Origin: Acidobacteriota bacterium
GTDB taxonomy: Bacteria; Acidobacteriota; Terriglobia; Acidiferrales; UBA7541
Reading direction: 5' to 3'
Assembly: GCA_003225295.1 (NCBI GenBank)
Contig: QHYZ01000046.1
Location: 62,001 to 126,000 of the forward strand
Length of the DNA: 64,000 bases
Below, one piece after another: positions 35,544-43,473 of this stretch (its first letter is position 1; each line of letters begins with the position of its first letter). The position numbers and the translations under genes are program-made. The notes below the pieces were generated by a model. It saw only the letters and a program-made list of their open reading frames with translations, ran no database searches and was not told the DNA's origin.

Positions 35544-36250
35544 CGGTATAGGCCCTGTTTCAGAATGTATTCCTCGACGCGCGCGGAAACAAGTCCATGG
35601 ATGGACTGGCCGCGGTGCGCGTGGCGCCGGACGTCCGTCGCGGAAACGTCGCTGGAGACATTTTCGAGCAGATAAATAGTGGACTTGTGCAGGTGCGCGA
35701 CGACCTGGGAGGGATATTCGGCTTCTCTTTTTGCATCGGGCCGCGCCATCAACTCCGGCGGAATGACCAGGCGCAGGGCTTCCGGGCGAATGCCCGGGCG
35801 ATTGGCGATGATGAAATCGCAAAGGCCGAGCAGCGTTTCGTACTCCTTCCACATGGGGATGTCCAGGAACGCATCGGCGCCGATGATGAAAAAGAGACCA
35901 TCGCCGTGGTAGCGGTGACGAAAGTAGCGTGCAGTGTCCACCGAATAGTGGAGTTGCGTGCCGCTGAAATCCTCGCCGGCTTCGGCGAGCGAAGGAATGA
36001 AGTGCGGGTGTTCGGTACTGGCAAGCGAAATCATGGCAAATCGGTGCGGGAAGGGCGCGAGGTGTTGCTTCAGCTTGTGCGGCGGCCGACTCGCGGGGAT
36101 GAGGTGGAGTTCGTCGAAGTTGAAGCGCCGGTCGGCAGCGCGGGCGACGGAAAGATGGCCGTTGTGGATGGGATCGAAGGAGCCGCCGAAAATCGCAATA
36201 CGGCGAGGCTGGTGCTTTGCGGCAGTGCGGTGCGCTTGCGCGGTGGTCAA
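35540..36250 (-). CDS. nadD: Nicotinate-nucleotide adenylyltransferase NadD
   Basis: 236 residues with TTG start at 36248-36250, preceded by GGGAG. RRIAIFGGSFDPIHNGHLSVAR carries the GGSFDPxHxGH nucleotidyltransferase motif and ISATDVRR-type region appears as SSDVSATDVRRHAHRG near the end. It adenylates NaMN in NAD synthesis. Its stop overlaps the rsfS GTG. An open frame runs upstream to 36361, but the family begins near this TTG. Confidence 0.93.
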   Translation of the reverse strand: MTTAQAHRTAAKHQPRRIAIFGGSFDPIHNGHLSVARAADRRFNFDELHLIPASRPPHKLKQHLAPFPHRFAMISLASTEHPHFIPSLAEAGEDFSGTQLHYSVDTARYFRHRYHGDGLFFIIGADAFLDIPMWKEYETLLGLCDFIIANRPGIRPEALRLVIPPELMARPDAKREAEYPSQVVAHLHKSTIYLLENVSSDVSATDVRRHAHRGQSIHGLVSARVEEYILKQGLYR

Positions 36251-36317
36251 TGAGACTCCCAAGAAGGTGCTGACGGCCCACAGTGAATCAAGGCCGCGGA
36301 CGATATACGTAATTCTC

Positions 36318-37496
<1,179 letters not shown>

Positions 37497-37557
37497 TCAC
37501 CGCTGAAAAAGATAACATAAGCAAACCATCGAAACGCGAAATCCCGGCCGCATCCCG

Positions 37558-38586
37558 ATGCCCCGCTTGCTCAAACGTATCGCCCTGCTACTCTTCGCGT
37601 TCGTAGCGGTGGCGGCTGCCGCCATATACGTGCTCTATTTCCGGCGAGCGGCACTGCCGCGTGCGGCGCCGCATGCGCGCGCCGTGCCCGTGATTTTGAC
37701 GATTCCTGGTCTTTCCGCGTGTTGGGTCGAAACGGCGAAAACATTCAGCCGCTTTTCTTTCGGTTTGACTGCCGGAAGCATCCTGGTAAAGCATCCTGCA
37801 GGCGACCTGCTGATTGACACGGGCAGCTCCAGCCAGTATGACCGGGAGATTTCCGGGTTCCCGTTTGCGACGTGGCTCAAACTCAAATCCCTCGCCGGGC
37901 AGCTAAAGCCCAAAGTGCCGCTTCCGGATTTGCTGCGTCGCATCGGTGAAGATCCGGCGAAGCTGCGCTGGGCGATCCTGTCGCATGTGCACTTGGATCA
38001 CGCCGGCGGCTTGATGGACCTGCCGCGTCTGCCGGTGTTGCTCACCCGCGAAGAGCTGCAATTCGCAGCGAATCCGAGCGTCCGGGCTGGTGGCTACGTG
38101 ATTGCCGCGCACACCCAAGAGTTTCCACCGATGGCCGCGCCCACTTTGCGATTCGACCCTACGCCGTACGAAACCTTTGACGAGAGCACCGATCTTTACG
38201 GAGACGGCTCGGTCGTGGTCGTGCCGTTGCGGGGCCATACCCCCGGGAGCGTGGGCATTTTCCTGAACCTGTCGCCAACACTACGGCTGTTCTACGTCGG
38301 CGACGCCGCTGACGACGAGCGTGGGTTCGAAGAGCGCGTCGGCAAGTCGCTCATCTTGCGCGATAGCGACAATGACATGGCACTTGCGAACCAAATCGTC
38401 GGCAAGCTCAGCGAGCTTCACGAAAAAGTGCCAGAACTTACCATCGTTCCCGCGCACGGACGTAGCGCGTACAAGAAATTCTTTCCGAGCGGGCCTTTGA
38501 GCTGTGTTTCCGGGCCAATAGCTGCGTCGAAAAGAGAAACGCGGTCCAGCGAGGCCGGACCGCGGAATCGAGGAAGGGCGGACTGA
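37558..38586 (+). CDS. Membrane-anchored MBL-fold metallo-hydrolase
   Basis: 342 residues: N-terminal TM (ALLLFAFVAVAAAAIYVLYF), then a metallo-beta-lactamase fold with HVHLDH at 143-148 (Zn ligands H143, H145, D147, H148), PLRGHTPGSVGIF, GDAADD, and VPAHGRSAY near 300. The motif set is common to lactonases and glyoxalase-II-like hydrolases. It lies on the plus strand between obg and rpmA, which are normally contiguous; its last 30 codons overlap the terminator structure of the rplU-rpmA operon. Substrate unknown. Start ATG at 37558 lacks a strong ribosome site. Confidence 0.8.
   Translation: MPRLLKRIALLLFAFVAVAAAAIYVLYFRRAALPRAAPHARAVPVILTIPGLSACWVETAKTFSRFSFGLTAGSILVKHPAGDLLIDTGSSSQYDREISGFPFATWLKLKSLAGQLKPKVPLPDLLRRIGEDPAKLRWAILSHVHLDHAGGLMDLPRLPVLLTREELQFAANPSVRAGGYVIAAHTQEFPPMAAPTLRFDPTPYETFDESTDLYGDGSVVVVPLRGHTPGSVGIFLNLSPTLRLFYVGDAADDERGFEERVGKSLILRDSDNDMALANQIVGKLSELHEKVPELTIVPAHGRSAYKKFFPSGPLSCVSGPIAASKRETRSSEAGPRNRGRAD
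38531..38564 (-). terminator. Terminator of rplU-rpmA, inside the MBL coding end
   Basis: On the minus strand CGCGGTCC (38564-38557), a 9-base loop, GGACCGCG (38547-38540), then TTTCTCTTTT. It lies 45-70 bases after the rpmA stop and overlaps codons near the end of the plus-strand MBL gene, whose tail (SSEAGPRNRG) it encodes. Confidence 0.65.
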
Positions 38587-38608
38587 AGTCCACACCCACA
38601 AAATGCGA

Positions 38609-38887
38609 TTAGCTGACGGCGGACTTGGCTTGTTCAGCGGACTTAACGCTGATGAAGCGACCGTGGCGGCCCCGGTCTTCGAACTTCACGACGCCCGTAA
38701 CTAGCGCAAAGAGCGTGTCATCCTTGCCCTGACCGACATTTTCTCCCGCCTGGTGCCTGGTGCCGCGCTGCCGCACCAGGATCGTGCCGGCGTTGACGAG
38801 CTGCCCACCGAAGCGCTTGACTCCTAGCCTTTGGCCGTGCGAATCGCGGCCGTTTGTAGAGGAGCCGCCGCCTTTCTTATGTGCCAT
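38609..38887 (-). CDS. rpmA: 50S ribosomal protein L27
   Basis: 92 residues. [43 protein letters not shown] is the standard L27 N-terminus; the first residues reach the peptidyl transferase centre. Directly downstream of rplU on the same strand, with the terminator beyond. There is no N-terminal cleavage extension of the Firmicutes type. The tail [11 protein letters not shown] is slightly longer than in E. coli. Confidence 0.97.
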   Translation of the reverse strand: MAHKKGGGSSTNGRDSHGQRLGVKRFGGQLVNAGTILVRQRGTRHQAGENVGQGKDDTLFALVTGVVKFEDRGRHGRFISVKSAEQAKSAVS

Positions 38888-38941
38888 GACGTAATCCTTT
38901 TCGAGAAAAACTGCCAGGCTGAAGCCCGGCGGAATGTCAAG

Positions 38942-39253
38942 TTACAGCTTGATATCGCTGACCTGCACGGCCGTGTAGTTCTGCCGGTGACCGCGTTGAA
39001 TCTTGTACTGATTGGTTTTCTTAAACTTGAGTACCGTGACCTTCTTCGCGCGACCCTGCTGGACGATTTTGCCGCTCACTGACGCTTTTCCGGCATCCTC
39101 CCCCAACAAGACCTTCTTGTCGTCCGTATGGACGGCCAACACGGACCCAAAATTGACCTTTTCCCCTACTTTGCCATCGACCCGCTCAATGCGGATGGTG
39201 TCGCCGGGCGCGACGCGATACTGCTTGCCCCCGGTCTGAATAACGGCGTACAT
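38942..39253 (-). CDS. rplU: 50S ribosomal protein L21
   Basis: 103 residues. MYAVIQTGGKQYRVAPGDTIRIERVDGKVGE and the C-terminal KTNQYKIQRGHRQNYTAVQVSDI match L21. It binds 23S rRNA domains and usually leads the rplU-rpmA-obg operon. A near-consensus sigma-70 promoter (39283-39312) lies about 30 bases upstream of the start, and GGGAGGA precedes the ATG. Confidence 0.97.
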   Translation of the reverse strand: MYAVIQTGGKQYRVAPGDTIRIERVDGKVGEKVNFGSVLAVHTDDKKVLLGEDAGKASVSGKIVQQGRAKKVTVLKFKKTNQYKIQRGHRQNYTAVQVSDIKL

Positions 39254-39282
39254 CGGTCCTCCCAGCGCTAAAGCAAACCCTA

Positions 39283-39312
39283 ATTATAGAGGTTTCTGGC
39301 TCGAGTCGTCAA
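39283..39312 (-). promoter_or_regulatory. Sigma-70 promoter of rplU-rpmA
   Basis: On the minus strand TTGACG (39312-39307), an 18-base spacer, then TATAAT (39288-39283). The -10 is a perfect consensus match, one of the best promoters in the window, placing the start about 25 bases upstream of the rplU ribosome site. Confidence 0.7.
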
Positions 39313-39358
39313 CGAGCCAAATACAGCCAAATACCGAAAATACGCCGGGTTTTCAGGC

Positions 39359-40204
39359 TTAGGCGACGATCGTGACCATTTCGAGGATGTGAAGACCCAG
39401 CGCAACGTGGCCTGTGACTTTCACCTGAGAAAGCGCGGACTCACGGTCGATGCCCTTGGTGAAGATGCGCCAGGCGATTTCCTGCGGGATGGTCGTCTCC
39501 GAAAGCTTATCTCCGAGCGGCTCTTCGGTGATCTGCCATGCCTGTTCAGCGCGAGAGAGATACCAACTGCCCCCGCATTCCCCGGAAACATTGATCTGCA
39601 GGTGTGTTCCGGGCTTTGCGGAAACGCTGCGAAAGGCGAACGGCAAAGCACGCAGAAAACAATCCAGGACGGGATAGTAGAGTTCGCGAGTCATGATGCC
39701 GGGCTTTTCTATGGCGAGTCGGATCTGCTGCTGGTGATGCCAGCGCTCGGTGAATTCGCGCGCGGTGTCAAACCAGTTTGCGGATTTTTCTTCGCCAGCC
39801 CAGCTTACGCCGTAGGGAGCCAGCGCATACGGATCGCGGGAAGCGTGGTATTCCGCCAATAATTTGGTAGCCACTTCCATCAGCGCAATGAGGACCGCCG
39901 GGCTCAGTCGCCCATAGACAGTGACACCTTCCTGATTCAACCGGTTGATGTAAGCCGCCAAATCAGCAGGTAAGTTAATTCCTGGACTTTCAGCGACATA
40001 GCCGTCGCGACCGATGGCAACGCCACGCAGCGGAGTGTCCAGCAAATGCGCCGCAATGTCTTTGACCTTCCACTTTGGGGAAACCGTCTGCTTTTCCCAA
40101 TCTTCAGGAGCGAGAGAACGCAACAGGTCTAGGAGCAGGCCATCGAGCTTGGAGAACAAATGGGCAGTAAGGATGGGCGGCAATGGCTTGATGGCTGTTT
40201 TCAT
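39359..40204 (-). CDS. TIGR03083-like protein (maleylpyruvate isomerase N-terminal fold)
   Basis: 281 residues from the ATG at 40204. A DinB/MDMPI-like four-helix region: LLRSLAPEDWEKQTVSPKWKVKDIAAHLLDTPLRGVAIGRDG, with His in AAHLLD as a candidate metal ligand, and WFDTAREFTERWHHQQQIRLA, with another His-rich helix. The C-terminal half is beta rich (GTHLQINVSGECGGSWYLSR). In actinobacteria the fold serves mycothiol-dependent enzymes; outside them the role is unknown. The upstream in-frame ATG at 40339 is not favoured because the family pattern begins later. Confidence 0.65.
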   Translation of the reverse strand: MKTAIKPLPPILTAHLFSKLDGLLLDLLRSLAPEDWEKQTVSPKWKVKDIAAHLLDTPLRGVAIGRDGYVAESPGINLPADLAAYINRLNQEGVTVYGRLSPAVLIALMEVATKLLAEYHASRDPYALAPYGVSWAGEEKSANWFDTAREFTERWHHQQQIRLAIEKPGIMTRELYYPVLDCFLRALPFAFRSVSAKPGTHLQINVSGECGGSWYLSRAEQAWQITEEPLGDKLSETTIPQEIAWRIFTKGIDRESALSQVKVTGHVALGLHILEMVTIVA

Positions 40205-40439
40205 GGACGAGCCGGGCACGGGAAGAATACTCACATCGGCGAGTGTGAAAAGCAATCCTCCAGCCGGATGACAGAAGTTCTCTGGGCATGGCCGATGTTC
40301 CCTTGGCAGGTGAAACGGCATGCAACTTTCCACCTGCACGTGGGTTTAGTGAAGTGCGTGCTTCAGCCTTAAACTGAAGCACCTGAAGGTCTTACGATCG
40401 GATGCGGTTGGAGTTGGGGACTTCAGAAGGGGTCCAAAC

Positions 40440-40913
40440 ATGCGCTATTTAAGGATTCTTGCTTTGCTCGGTATCTGTTTAGGTTCGGCATCGTTCGCCC
40501 ATGCACAAAGAGTCGTTATCGGTGTTGGAGTGGGCCCGGCTTACGTAGGCCCGGCCCCGGTCTGTGCCTATGGTTATTATGGCTACTACCCGTACGCCTG
40601 TGCGCCCTACGGCTATTACGGCCCTGACTACTTCGTCGGCGGCGTTTTCATCGGAGCGGGCCCGTGGTTCCGCGGCTACTATGGGCGGCCGGGTTTCTAC
40701 GGCCGTCCGGGATTCTATGGACGCCCTGGTTATTACGGACACGGCTTCGTAGGCCGGGGACACAGTTTTCGCGGACGGGACGGCTTTGAGCGCGGTGGTT
40801 TCCACGGAGATGGCTTCCGTGGTGGCGCAGGCGGAGGGTTCCACGAGAGCGGCGGACACGGCGGCATGGGAGGAGGGTTCCACGGTGGTGGCTCTCGCGG
40901 AGGACACCGATAG
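40440..40913 (+). CDS. Exported Gly/Tyr/His-rich repeat protein
   Basis: 157 residues with a signal peptide (RILALLGICLGSASFAHAQ). The mature protein is dominated by Gly, Tyr, Arg, Phe and His: PAPVCAYGYYGYYPYACAPYGYYGPDYF, three consecutive GRPGFY/GRPGYY units (about residues 81-99, coded by 18-base repeats at 40685-40740), and GGFHGDGFRGGAGGGFHESGGHGG. No enzymatic domain. Such low-complexity exported proteins are common in soil bacteria, and may be surface or stress-related. A strong terminator follows immediately (40935-40968). Confidence 0.7.
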   Translation: MRYLRILALLGICLGSASFAHAQRVVIGVGVGPAYVGPAPVCAYGYYGYYPYACAPYGYYGPDYFVGGVFIGAGPWFRGYYGRPGFYGRPGFYGRPGYYGHGFVGRGHSFRGRDGFERGGFHGDGFRGGAGGGFHESGGHGGMGGGFHGGGSRGGHR

Positions 40914-40934
40914 GCAGGAAACGGCAATCACTGG

Positions 40935-40968
40935 AACGGCCGGCAGGAACTCCCGCCGGCCGTTTTTT
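40935..40968 (+). terminator. Rho-independent terminator
   Basis: AACGGCCGGC (40935-40944), a 10-base loop, GCCGGCCGTT (40955-40964), followed by TTTT. Ends the glycine-rich protein transcript 22 bases after its stop. Confidence 0.85.
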
Positions 40969-41005
40969 GTCTTGGCCTTCGAAGCAAAAAAAAAAAACAC
41001 ATTTT

Positions 41006-41470
41006 CTAGACGCACACGCCTTCGTCGGTGGGCTGAGGGAATGGCTGTGAAAACCAGAACGAATGAGGCGTCGCGCCGTGTTTCTGATAGTATTCTAGCC
41101 GCTCGCGCCCCTCGGCCACTGTAGGAATCTGGCCGGACGGAATCCACCACAGACAATAACCGGGCTTGACCGCCTTTTCGAACCACTTCGCGCGGTCCCG
41201 AAAAACTTCCCTATGACTTGACTTGTAGGCAAACTCGCGCAACGTTTCGATAGACTCCCAAACCGACATATTCACGATCACCAAGGCGTCCTCATTGTAG
41301 GCAATGTCCGTGGCGTTGCCGGATTCCGACTGCAACCGCCAGACGAATCCCCCAGCTTTGTCCGCGAGCGCATTGATCGGCTCAAGTTGCGAGACGAATT
41401 CAGCGATCTTCGGATCGTCGAGCGGAGCAATAAGGCGGGAAATATTGATCTGCGCGAGATGGTAGTTCAT
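41006..41470 (-). CDS. DUF3291 family protein
   Basis: 154 residues. HLAQINISRLIAPLDDPKIAEFVSQLEPINALADKAGGFVWRLQSE, NMSVWESIETLREFAYKSSHREVFRDRAKWF and YCLWWIPSGQIPTVAEGRERLEYY match the DUF3291 pattern, related in fold to ferredoxin-like/dimeric alpha-beta barrel proteins of unknown function. The conserved W..I..G..P segment is intact. It lies upstream of the beta-barrel gene on the same strand; the Gly-rich gene on the other strand converges on it. Confidence 0.75.
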   Translation of the reverse strand: MNYHLAQINISRLIAPLDDPKIAEFVSQLEPINALADKAGGFVWRLQSESGNATDIAYNEDALVIVNMSVWESIETLREFAYKSSHREVFRDRAKWFEKAVKPGYCLWWIPSGQIPTVAEGRERLEYYQKHGATPHSFWFSQPFPQPTDEGVCV

Positions 41471-41503
41471 AGCGGGCCCCAGGAGCTCCTGCTCAAAGAC
41501 GCT

Positions 41504-42295
41504 TTAGAAATCGAAACGGTAGCCGAGAATCATCTTTGCCAGCAGGTGATCCGTGGCACGCGTCACACCCACACCCAACCCAAAATTGACTTCCCATTTG
41601 GGCGAGAGATTCAGGTCAATGGCGGGGAGAATTTGCTGTTGCTGCTGGCTGACCGGGTCGAAGCCTGTGACCGGACCCAGCGAGCCGTAATACTCGATGC
41701 CCCCCGCGATCTTCTTGGTGAAATCGTAGCTGAATTTGAAGTTGGGAGAGAATACCAGCCCCTGATTCACGCCCGGGCCATGGAAAGACCGGTCAAACGT
41801 GGGATTGAAGGAGAGATACCACCGGCCGAGCTGTTTATCCACAATCGGGCGGATCTCCCACGTCCAGGTATCCGCGGAGTACCGGCGGTTCTGCCACCCG
41901 ATTTCATTCGAAAGGCTGATGCCGACGGGCCAGTGCCACTGGGGAGGAACGCGCACGCGGGGGCGGATGTGGCTGCCAACGTAGTCCCAACCCTGGCCGT
42001 TCTTCGCGGAAGTGAAAATGTAGAAGCCGGTTTCAAACCAGCCGTTAAATCCATGGGTGATCTCGATGGTTTCGTGCCATTGGTGGTTGGTGGGAAGCGT
42101 GCCGTCATCGGTGGATTTGGAGCCCTGAAACGTGAAATTGGAGTGGAGCTCCACCATGGTGTGGTGAGACTCGACGGTTTCGTACGGATACACCTGGATT
42201 TCGTAGTTCCCTTGAGCGTTTGCGGGCAGCGGCAAGACCGTGCACCCGAGCAAACAAGAGGCCATCGAGAGTGCCGTAGGCAGTCGCATATTCAA
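41504..42295 (-). CDS. Exported outer-membrane beta-barrel-like protein
   Basis: 263 residues with a signal peptide (TALSMASCLLGCTVLPLPANAQ). The rest alternates short amphipathic strands with W/Y residues (HQWHETIEITHGFNGWFETGFYIF, SADTWTWEIRPIVDKQLGRWYLSFNPTF) and ends LLAKMILGYRFDF, with a C-terminal Phe as in outer-membrane beta-barrels. The strand pattern resembles MetA/phenol-degradation or copper-resistance type channel proteins, but I cannot name the family. A short QQQQQ run lies at about 225. Function unknown. Confidence 0.6.
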   Translation of the reverse strand: MNMRLPTALSMASCLLGCTVLPLPANAQGNYEIQVYPYETVESHHTMVELHSNFTFQGSKSTDDGTLPTNHQWHETIEITHGFNGWFETGFYIFTSAKNGQGWDYVGSHIRPRVRVPPQWHWPVGISLSNEIGWQNRRYSADTWTWEIRPIVDKQLGRWYLSFNPTFDRSFHGPGVNQGLVFSPNFKFSYDFTKKIAGGIEYYGSLGPVTGFDPVSQQQQQILPAIDLNLSPKWEVNFGLGVGVTRATDHLLAKMILGYRFDF

Positions 42296-42353
42296 AGTTT
42301 GGTCCCCAGGGTAACTTAGCCTTGCGGATTGGCAAACCGAATAGATGCAGGAA

Positions 42354-43382
42354 TCAGGCGTGCGGGTGCGCCTTGTCGTAAACGTCCATCAGCTGGCGGA
42401 TGGAGGCGTGGGTGTATTTCTGTGTGGTGGACAGTGATTGATGGCCGAGAAGTTCCTGAATGGCGCGAAGATCGGCCCCGTCGGCGAGCAGATGCGTGGC
42501 GAACGCGTGACGCAAGGAATGCGGATGCAGGTCCCAGTTGACGTTGGCAATGCGAACGTATTTTTTGAGGATTCGTCCGACGGAGCGCGACGTAAGGCGG
42601 CGGCCGGAATAATTGAGGAAGACCGCTTCGGCGTGCGGCTCCGGTCTGCCACCTGTCCGAACCGTTTGCTCCAGGAGCTGTTCGCGCAGAGGCCAGTATT
42701 TTTCCAGCGCATCCTGGGCCTTAGCACCGTAAGGAACGATGCGTTCCTTGCGTCCCTTGCCACGGACGCGGAGAATGCGCTCCTTTTGCTCCATATCGGC
42801 AAGATTAAGGCCGGTGAGTTCGCTTACGCGCAGGCCTGCGGCGTAAAGAAGTTCCAGGAGCGCTCGGTCGCGGCGAAGGAGCAAGCCTTCTTCGGTTGAC
42901 ACTGAACGACTCGGCCTGCCCTGCAGTTCCGGGGATGATGGTGTCGGGCGCGATGCGCTCTTTTTGGAAGACGCCCGGGCGCCTGGCGCGAATTGTCCCG
43001 CCCCGGCCAGCTGATTGAGGAAGCCATTCATCTCTTCCGCTGAGAGCACCGAAGGAATGCGCTTCGGCAACTTCGGTGTGGGAACGAGACGCGCGGGGTT
43101 TTCCTTCAAACGGCCCTGGCGCACGCAGTATTTGAAGAACGAGCGCAGGGCCGCGAGCTTCCGCGCGATGGAGCTCTTCGCTAGGCCGTGATCGTGGAGA
43201 TGCGCGACGAACTCACGAATCATGGGATGGGCAACGCCAGTAAGCGCAGGGGGCTGTGCCCCTGGCGGCGACAGATACGCGAGAAATTGCTCGAGGTCTC
43301 TGCGGTAGTTCAGAATCGTATGCGGCGAGGCATTCTTCACCGAGTGAAGGTATTCAAGATACTTCGCCATCGCTTCTTTCAT
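42354..43382 (-). CDS. xerC: Tyrosine recombinase XerC/XerD-like
   Basis: 342 residues, about 40 longer than usual. N-terminal SAM-like domain (YLHSVKNASPHTILNYRRDLEQFLAYL), then the catalytic domain: R185 in AAGLRVSELTGL, K209 in RVRGKGRKER, H288/R291 in HPHSLRHAFATHLL, H314 in LLGHQSLSTTQ, Y323 in QKYTHA, a complete RKHRHY set. Residues about 127-168 form a Ser/Pro/Gln-rich insertion between the two domains, absent from E. coli XerC/D. It lies downstream of topA on the same strand, as in Bacillus-type topA/xer arrangements. Likely the chromosome-dimer resolvase; a stand-alone transposon integrase is less likely. Confidence 0.9.
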   Translation of the reverse strand: MKEAMAKYLEYLHSVKNASPHTILNYRRDLEQFLAYLSPPGAQPPALTGVAHPMIREFVAHLHDHGLAKSSIARKLAALRSFFKYCVRQGRLKENPARLVPTPKLPKRIPSVLSAEEMNGFLNQLAGAGQFAPGARASSKKSASRPTPSSPELQGRPSRSVSTEEGLLLRRDRALLELLYAAGLRVSELTGLNLADMEQKERILRVRGKGRKERIVPYGAKAQDALEKYWPLREQLLEQTVRTGGRPEPHAEAVFLNYSGRRLTSRSVGRILKKYVRIANVNWDLHPHSLRHAFATHLLADGADLRAIQELLGHQSLSTTQKYTHASIRQLMDVYDKAHPHA

Positions 43383-43473
43383 TTCGCCGCCACAGCTCCC
43401 CAAGTACAGTATAGGCGCGCATAAATCGGCGGGAAGTGAAATCAAGGCGCTGTTTCTTTTGGAAGCAGGTAGG

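Noticed and set aside
35080-36281. Extended open frames running through nadD and upstream of the sigma-54 activator
   Set aside because: Only the C-terminal parts match RsfS and the AAA+ activator; the upstream parts are antisense or out-of-frame shadows.
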